In this document: positions 7,221 through 11,140 of the stretch, in pieces
Layout: the number at the start of each line of letters is the position of its first letter
Position numbering within the stretch: the first letter of the stretch is position 1
Source of the DNA: CAZEZY01 sp964516635
GTDB taxonomy: Bacteria > Pseudomonadota > Gammaproteobacteria > Burkholderiales > Burkholderiaceae_C
DNA: 11,140 nt
Assembly: GCA_964516635.1 (NCBI GenBank)
Contig: CAZEZY010000078.1
Location: forward strand, 1-11,140
Direction of reading: 5' to 3'
Made by a program: the position numbers and the translations under genes
The notes under the pieces: model-generated
Database searches by the model: none
What the model was told of the DNA's origin: nothing
The model's input: only the letters and a program-made list of their open reading frames with translations

Positions 7221-7237
7221 ATTCAATGAAATTGAAT
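7221..7237. promoter_or_regulatory. Predicted LysR operator (7-bp inverted repeat, T-N11-A)
   Basis: ATTCAAT-GAA-ATTGAAT is a perfect inverted repeat with a 3-base centre, AT-rich in otherwise GC-rich DNA. It contains the classical LysR box T-N11-A (T7223 to A7235), centred at 7229. It lies between the divergent LysR gene (start 7205) and pirin gene (start 7295). Its centre is about 65 bases before the predicted pirin transcript start, which is where LysR proteins usually bind their recognition site. Binding by the adjacent regulator is an inference. Confidence 0.65.
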
Positions 7238-7281
7238 GATGCCAGCAAAACCATCGACATGAATCGGCAGGCATTGGCCGC

Positions 7282-7287
7282 TACATT
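7282..7287 (+). promoter_or_regulatory. Possible -10 element of the pirin gene
   Basis: TACATT ends seven bases before the ATG at 7295, and there is no Shine-Dalgarno in between. The -35 region (ATGAAT at 7259-7264, 17-base spacing) is weak, as expected for an activator-dependent LysR target. A transcript would start at about 7294-7295, so it would be leaderless. Confidence 0.35.
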
Positions 7288-7294
7288 CCATTCC

Positions 7295-7996
7295 ATGATG
7301 CAAATTCGCCGTTCCGAAGACCGCGGCCATGCCGATCACGGCTGGCTCCAGAGCCAGCACTCGTTTTCTTTCGCCGAGTATTACGACCCCCGATTCATGG
7401 GCTGGGGCAACTTGCGGGTGATCAACGAAGACCGGATTGCACCGGGCACTGGGTTCGGTACCCACGGCCACCGCGACATGGAAATCATCAGTTACGTGCT
7501 CGAAGGCAACCTGGCCCACAAAGACAGCATGGGCAACGTGAAGGGCATCCCGCCGGGTGACGTGCAACGGATGAGCGCGGGCCGAGGCGTCACCCACAGC
7601 GAGTTCAACCACGCGCCCAACCAGACCACGCATTTCCTGCAGATCTGGATCGAACCCAATGTGAACGGCATTCCGCCCAGCTACGAACAGAAGACCTTCA
7701 CCGATGCCGACAAACGCGGTCGTCTGCGCCTGGTGGCTTCGCCCGATGGCGCACAGGGCTCCGTGAAGATCCATGCCGATGCGGCCCTGTACGCCGGCCT
7801 GCTGGATGGCGACGAATCGGTCGACATGCCGCTGAATCCGGCCCGCAAGGCCTATGTGCACGTGGTGCGTGGTCGCTTGCAGGTGAATGGCCAGGCCCTG
7901 GGCGCGGGTGACGCTGCGCTCATGTCGGGTGAGCCATCGCTGCGGATCGACGGCGCACACAATGCCGAAGTGCTGGTGTTTGATCTCTCTGCCTGA
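7295..7996 (+). CDS. Pirin-family bicupin protein (YhaK/quercetinase-like)
   Basis: Pirins are two-domain cupin proteins that bind a metal. Some, including E. coli YhaI's neighbour group and human pirin, show quercetin dioxygenase activity, but their physiological substrates are mostly unknown. In this 233-residue protein the metal ligands are in place: H57 and H59 (THGHRDME), H101 and E103 (GVTHSEF), matching the usual pirin His/His/His/Glu set. The N-terminal cupin covers about 25-120, and the C-terminal one about 155-232. I start at ATG 7295 because the conserved pirin N-terminus is xIQIRRSEDRGHxDHGWL. Upstream in-frame ATGs at 7217, 7226 and 7259 would put coding sequence across the LysR palindrome. 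A flavodoxin gene follows 30 bases after the stop, so the two are probably co-transcribed and controlled by the divergent LysR protein. Confidence 0.92.
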   Translation: MMQIRRSEDRGHADHGWLQSQHSFSFAEYYDPRFMGWGNLRVINEDRIAPGTGFGTHGHRDMEIISYVLEGNLAHKDSMGNVKGIPPGDVQRMSAGRGVTHSEFNHAPNQTTHFLQIWIEPNVNGIPPSYEQKTFTDADKRGRLRLVASPDGAQGSVKIHADAALYAGLLDGDESVDMPLNPARKAYVHVVRGRLQVNGQALGAGDAALMSGEPSLRIDGAHNAEVLVFDLSA

Positions 7997-8014
7997 TCGT
8001 TTCTGTTTCTTACC

Positions 8015-8020
8015 AAGGAG
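8015..8020 (+). promoter_or_regulatory. Ribosome binding site of the flavodoxin-family gene
   Basis: AAGGAG lies six bases before ATG 8027. The overlapping in-frame GTG at 8024 is only three bases away, so ATG is the better start. It is the strongest Shine-Dalgarno in the window, fitting an internal gene of an operon whose first gene appears leaderless. Confidence 0.75.
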
Positions 8021-8026
8021 TTTGTG

Positions 8027-8581
8027 ATGTCCCGTCTTGTTGTTGTGTACCACTCCGGCTACGGCCACACCCAGCGCATGGCCCAGTCCGTGGCCGAAGG
8101 CGCGGGGGCCGAACTGCTCGCCATCGACGCCGACGGCAACCTGCCCGAAGGGGGCTGGGAGACGCTGGACGCCGCCGATGCCATCATCATGGGCAGTCCC
8201 ACTTACATGGGCACGGTGAGCTGGCAGTTCAAGAAGTTTGCCGATGCCTCCAGCAAGGCCTGGTTCTCCCAGAAGTGGAAAGACAAGGTGTTTGCCGGCT
8301 TCACCAACAGCGCCACCATGAACGGCGACAAGCTCTCCACGCTGCATTACCTGTTCACCCTGGCCATGCAGCACAGCGGCGTTTGGGTGGGCACGGGTCT
8401 GATGCCCAGCAACGCCAAGGCCGCTCAGCGCAACGATGTGAACTACGTGGGTTCGTTCAGCGGTGCCATGGCACAAAGCCCTTCTGATGCCGGTGCCCAC
8501 GAGATGCTCCCAGGCGATCTGGAAACCGCTCGCCTGTTTGGTCAGCGCGTCGCCGAGGTGACGGCCCGCTTCAAGGCCTGA
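8027..8581 (+). CDS. Flavodoxin-family NAD(P)H:quinone reductase-like protein (WrbA-related)
   Basis: This 184-residue cytoplasmic protein has the FMN phosphate-binding loop HSGYGHTQRMA (residues 9-19) after the first beta strand RLVVVY. The second FMN loop is GSPTYMGTVSWQFKKFAD, and a third region (GFTNSATMNGDKLSTL) is also typical of WrbA and flavodoxin-like quinone oxidoreductases. Such enzymes carry out two-electron quinone reduction and so limit redox cycling. Whether this one is a true quinone reductase or another FMN protein cannot be decided; it is shorter than E. coli WrbA (198 residues). It follows the pirin gene by 30 bases with a strong AAGGAG. LysR, pirin and flavodoxin-like reductase genes often occur together in Proteobacteria, which suggests a response to quinones or other aromatic electrophiles. 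Confidence 0.88.
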   Translation: MSRLVVVYHSGYGHTQRMAQSVAEGAGAELLAIDADGNLPEGGWETLDAADAIIMGSPTYMGTVSWQFKKFADASSKAWFSQKWKDKVFAGFTNSATMNGDKLSTLHYLFTLAMQHSGVWVGTGLMPSNAKAAQRNDVNYVGSFSGAMAQSPSDAGAHEMLPGDLETARLFGQRVAEVTARFKA

Positions 8582-8608
8582 CCGATGGGCTGGCGTCGTG
8601 CAGCGGGT

Positions 8609-8614
8609 GATAAT
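8609..8614 (+). promoter_or_regulatory. Possible -10 element of the DUF599 gene
   Basis: GATAAT lies eight bases before the ATG at 8623 and matches the sigma-70 -10 at 5 of 6 positions. No Shine-Dalgarno is present between it and the ATG, and the -35 region is not recognisable. A transcript would start within one or two bases of the ATG. Confidence 0.4.
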
Positions 8615-8622
8615 CTCGCGGC

Positions 8623-9318
8623 ATGACGATATTCAGCCTCCTGCCCTGGACCGACTGGCTTGCCCTGCTGGCTTTTTTGGGTCTCTGGGTGGGTTACGCG
8701 TGGTTTGCCAAGGTCTGGGCGCGAAAGCGCCCGTCCCTGCTGGCCACAACCAACCGTTACCGCCGCTACTGGATGATGCAGGCCAGTCAGCGTGAACCTC
8801 GCATGCTGGACGGCATCATCACGCAGAGCCTGTCGCAGACGCCGTCATTTTTCTCGTCCACGGCCATCCTGATTGTGGGGGGGCTGTTTGCCTTGATGGG
8901 TACCACCGAGAAAGCCACCGAGCTGATGAGCGAAATCCCTTTCGCTCAGGCCACCACGCTGGTGGTGTTCGAGTTCAAGGTGCTGGTGCTGGTGGCGATC
9001 TTCGTGTATGCCTTCTTCCGGTTTTCCTGGTGCATGCGGCAATACACGTTTCTGGCGCTCGTGATTGGGGCCATGCCACCGCCCGAAGATTTTGAAAGTG
9101 GCAAGTTCGACCGCAATGCCTATGTGGACCGTGCCGCCGCCATGGTGGGCGCGGCCGCCGAGAGCTTCAACGACGGCTTGCGCGCCTACTATTTTTCATT
9201 CGCGGCGCTGGCCTGGTTCATTTCCCCGCTGGCCATGGTGCTGGCCACCGGACTCGTGGTGCTCATCCTCTACAGCCGCGAGTTCCGTTCCGAGGTGCTG
9301 GCCATCCTGAAAGACTGA
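8623..9318 (+). CDS. DUF599 family integral membrane protein
   Basis: This 231-residue inner-membrane protein of unknown function resembles the DUF599 family found in Proteobacteria and plants. Hydrophobic segments are at about residues 12-30, 77-93, 111-133 (possibly continuing to 151) and 190-217. A basic loop (RKRPSLLATTNRYRRYW region, 34-50) follows the first segment, suggesting it faces the cytoplasm. A conserved-looking DGIITQSLSQTPSFFSSTAI stretch precedes the second segment. The region NAYVDRAAAMVGAAAESFNDGLRAYYFS before the last segment is also typical. No catalytic motif is visible. The gene starts without a Shine-Dalgarno behind a GATAAT hexamer, 41 bases after the flavodoxin gene, and ends 22 bases before dnaE. 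The neighbour dnaE has its own predicted promoter, so the pairing gives no functional clue. Confidence 0.85.
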   Translation: MTIFSLLPWTDWLALLAFLGLWVGYAWFAKVWARKRPSLLATTNRYRRYWMMQASQREPRMLDGIITQSLSQTPSFFSSTAILIVGGLFALMGTTEKATELMSEIPFAQATTLVVFEFKVLVLVAIFVYAFFRFSWCMRQYTFLALVIGAMPPPEDFESGKFDRNAYVDRAAAMVGAAAESFNDGLRAYYFSFAALAWFISPLAMVLATGLVVLILYSREFRSEVLAILKD

Positions 9319-9334
9319 TGCCGCTGCCTACAAT
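9307..9334 (+). promoter_or_regulatory. Predicted dnaE promoter, leaderless
   Basis: CTGAAA (9307-9312) is followed after 16 bases by TACAAT (9329-9334), six bases before the dnaE ATG at 9341. These match sigma-70 consensus at 4 of 6 and 5 of 6 positions. No Shine-Dalgarno is present. The expected start is the A of the ATG or a base next to it. The -35 overlaps the end of the DUF599 gene. Confidence 0.45.
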
Positions 9335-9340
9335 GCAGCC

Positions 9341-11140
9341 ATGTTTGTACACCTGCGCCTGCATACCGAGTTTTCCGTGGTCGATGGCACCACCCGCGTG
9401 GACGAAGCCGTCGAAGCCGCTGCAGGGCATGGCCAGCCCGCGCTGGCCATCACCGACCTGAACAACCTGTTCGGGGCCGTCAAGTTCTACAAAGCCGCTC
9501 GGGGCGCTGGTGTCAAGCCCCTGCTGGGGGCGGATGTGGTGCTGCAGGGTCTGGGCGGCGAACCCGCACCCGGGGCCTCCTCCGTGCAGCAGACCTTGCC
9601 GCGTCTGCTGTTGCTGGCACAGAGTCATCAGGGCTATCTGAACCTGTGCGAACTGCTGGCCCGTGCCTGGACGCAGAACGTGGTGCGCGACCAGGCGGCC
9701 GTCCGGTGGGAATGGCTGCGCGCGTTGAATGACGGGTTGATCGTGCTGTCCGGTGCCCATGCCGGCCCGGTCGGGCAAGCGTTGCTGGCGGGTGACGATT
9801 CGCGTGCCACCGAACTCGCTCTGCAACTGGCGGGTACCTTCCCACACCGCTTTTATCTCGAAATCCAGCGCGCTGGCCGTGCCGATGACGAACGCCATGT
9901 GATGGCTGCCGTGCCCCTGGCGGCCCGTCTGGGGCTGCCTGTGGTCGCCACCCACCCGATCCAGTTTCTCGGTGCCCACGACTACGAGGCCCATGAAGCC
10001 CGCGTGTGCATCGCGGAGGGCGAGATCCTGGGCAACAACCGCCGCGTGCGCAAGTTCACCCGAGAGCAGTATTTCAAGTCCAGCGAGGAGATGGCCGCCC
10101 TCTTTGCCGACGTGCCCAGTGCCCTGGCCAATACCGCCGAAATCGCCCGCCGCTGCAACCTCAGTCTCACGCTGGGCAAGCCCCGACTGCCCGATTTCCC
10201 CATCCCGCCCGTCAACGGGGTGGTGATGTCGGTCGAAGACTATTTCCGTCATGTGTCGCACGAAGGTCTGCGTGTCCGTTTGCAGCACCTCTACCCGGAT
10301 GAGGCCCGGCGAGAGGCCGAGCGCCCGCGCTATGTGGAGCGACTCGAGTTCGAGCTCAACACCATCCTCAAAATGGGGTTTCCCGGTTACTTCCTGATCG
10401 TGTCGGACTTCATTCAATGGGCCAAGGAAAATGGCTGTCCGGTCGGCCCGGGCCGTGGCTCAGGCGCGGGTTCGCTGGTGGCCTATGCGCTGCTCATCAC
10501 CGACCTCGACCCCTTGCAGTACAACCTGCTCTTCGAACGCTTCCTGAACCCGGAGCGGGTCTCCATGCCCGACTTCGACATCGACTTCTGCCAGACGAAT
10601 CGCGATCGCGTGATCGACTACGTCAAGGAGAAATACGGCAAGGACGCGGTGAGCCAGATCGCCACCTTCGGTACCATGGCCGCCCGCGCCGCCATCCGTG
10701 ACGTGGGCCGGGTGCTGGACTTTGCCTATGGCTTCTGCGATGGCATCTCGAAACTCATTCCGAACAAGCCGGGCATGAGCGTGACCTTGCAGTGCCCCCC
10801 CCCCCCCCCCCCAACCCCCGGCCAAAACAACAAAACCCCACCCCCGGGGGCCCAACCGGGCCCGGGCCAACCCCAGGGANNNNNNNNNNGAACAAGCCGG
10901 GCATGAGCGTGACCTTTCAGTACCCGCCCGACCCGCCCAAACCCGGCGACAAGAACAACTACGCCATCGCCATGGAGCCGATCCTGGCCGAGCGCATCCG
11001 CAAGGAAGAGGAAGTCAGGCAGCTGATCGAACTGGCCCAGAAGCTGGAAGGGATGACCCGCAACGTGGGCATGCATGCCGGTGGGGTGCTGATCGCCCCC
11101 GGCAAGCTGACCGACTTCTGTCCCCTGTACCAACAGCCGG
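9341..11140 (+). CDS. dnaE: DNA polymerase III alpha subunit, N-terminal part (3' truncated; internally broken by an assembly gap)
   Basis: DnaE is the replicative polymerase subunit of the Pol III core, working with epsilon, theta and the beta clamp. The PHP domain opens the protein with FVHLRLHTEFSVVDG (H4, H8). The palm region has GPGRGSGAGSL from residue 370 and the catalytic aspartates in PDFDIDF (D411, D413, D415), followed by the Pol III signature TFGTMAARAAIRDVGR. Frame 2 is intact to about 10788, then passes into an 18-C run, degraded sequence and 10 Ns. The true frame resumes at 10891 and runs to the window end (NKPGMSVTFQYPPDPP onward to LYQQP). Deleting 10762-10889 rejoins the two parts in frame and gives 557 codons of an expected 1150 or so. 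The frame break is an assembly error, not a pseudogene. The ATG at 9341 is right at the conserved N-terminus. Confidence 0.96.
10762..10788 (+). repeat. Left copy of an artefactual 27-base direct repeat
   Basis: Bases 10762-10788 are identical to 10890-10916, encoding NKPGMSVT in both. The copies flank the degraded sequence and the N run. They are the same genomic segment present at the end of one contig and the start of the next. Confidence 0.9.
10789..10879 (+). other. Degraded low-quality contig end inside dnaE
   Basis: These 91 bases, beginning just before an 18-C run (10795-10812) and consisting mostly of C, G and A runs, align loosely with the 90 bases at 10917-11006 after the gap. Examples are gcagtgccc with tcagtaccc, aacccccgg with aaacccgg, and ccccaggga with ccgcaagga. 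Most differences turn a base into its neighbour, as in a failing sequence read. It is not real coding sequence. Confidence 0.85.
10880..10889. other. Assembly gap (10 Ns)
   Basis: A run of ten N joins two contigs. Because the flanks overlap, the true gap is negative (about 117 bases of overlap). Confidence 0.98.
10890..10916 (+). repeat. Right copy of the artefactual direct repeat (correct sequence)
   Basis: Identical to 10762-10788. This copy continues into clean dnaE sequence (TFQYPPDPPKPGDKNNYAIA), so it should be kept in any correction. Confidence 0.9.

Noticed and set aside
7217..7294. Extra 26 N-terminal residues on pirin from the ATG at 7217
   Set aside because: They do not resemble pirin N-termini, would place coding sequence over the LysR palindrome, and lack a Shine-Dalgarno.
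7223..8500. Long minus-strand open frame (about 425 codons) opposite the pirin and flavodoxin genes
   Set aside because: It is the antisense of two clear protein families in high-GC DNA, is rich in His, Gly and Val as typical of reverse-strand shadows, and has no recognisable motif.
9263..10417. Long minus-strand open frame (about 384 codons) opposite dnaE
   Set aside because: Shadow of dnaE codon bias; no family resemblance and no start context.
10795..10812. Run of 18 C in a coding frame, resembling a phase-variable slippage tract
   Set aside because: It lies in degraded sequence beside an N gap, and the clean copy after the gap has no such run (TACCCGCCCGACCCGCCC instead). An essential polymerase gene is an unlikely phase-variation target.
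10762..10916. Tandem duplication inside dnaE
   Set aside because: The second half of the left copy is a corrupted image of the right copy, and the duplication would break the frame of an essential gene. A contig-end overlap explains it fully.

Overview
The window is high-GC DNA whose gene content and protein sequences look like a betaproteobacterium of the order Burkholderiales, most likely Comamonadaceae (Hydrogenophaga, Acidovorax or Polaromonas-like). That assignment is a judgement from protein resemblance; no 16S rRNA gene is present. Coding density is very high. I see no tRNA or rRNA genes, no mobile elements and no CRISPR array, and every non-coding gap is shorter than 100 bases.

Layout. 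(1) 1-737, plus strand: the 3' third of alaS (alanyl-tRNA synthetase), cut by the window edge. (2) 756-6185, minus strand: six tightly packed genes read right to left: an FAD-dependent amine-oxidase-like enzyme, gluQ (glutamyl-queuosine tRNA-Asp synthetase), trmB (tRNA m7G46 methyltransferase), ribD (riboflavin deaminase/reductase), an RluA-family pseudouridine synthase and a TMEM165/Gdt1 cation transporter. Junctions are 1- or 4-base overlaps or gaps of 8-13 bases, so this looks like one operon. It converges on alaS with an 18-base gap that lies within a hairpin. (3) 6240-7205, minus: a LysR-type regulator, divergent from (4) 7295-8581, plus: a pirin-family cupin protein and a flavodoxin-family quinone reductase-like protein. 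A perfect 7-bp inverted repeat with a T-N11-A core sits between the regulator and the pirin gene. (5) 8623-9318, plus: a DUF599 membrane protein. (6) 9341 to the right edge, plus: the 5' part of dnaE (DNA polymerase III alpha subunit).

Two sequence-level points matter most. First, dnaE is broken by an assembly artefact, not by biology. An 18-C run, degraded sequence and 10 Ns at 10789-10889 are a low-quality copy of the sequence that follows the gap, and removing 10762-10889 restores the frame. Second, several genes (pirin, DUF599, dnaE, trmB) have a -10-like hexamer (TACATT, GATAAT, TACAAT, TACAAT) only 6-8 bases before the start codon and no Shine-Dalgarno sequence, which suggests leaderless transcripts. 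For pirin this predicted start puts the LysR palindrome at about -65, the classical position for a LysR activator site.

Most of the window is ordinary housekeeping. The least characterised parts are the LysR/pirin/flavodoxin module, the FAD enzyme and the DUF599 protein. I found no convincing undescribed defence, mobile or RNA-based system.
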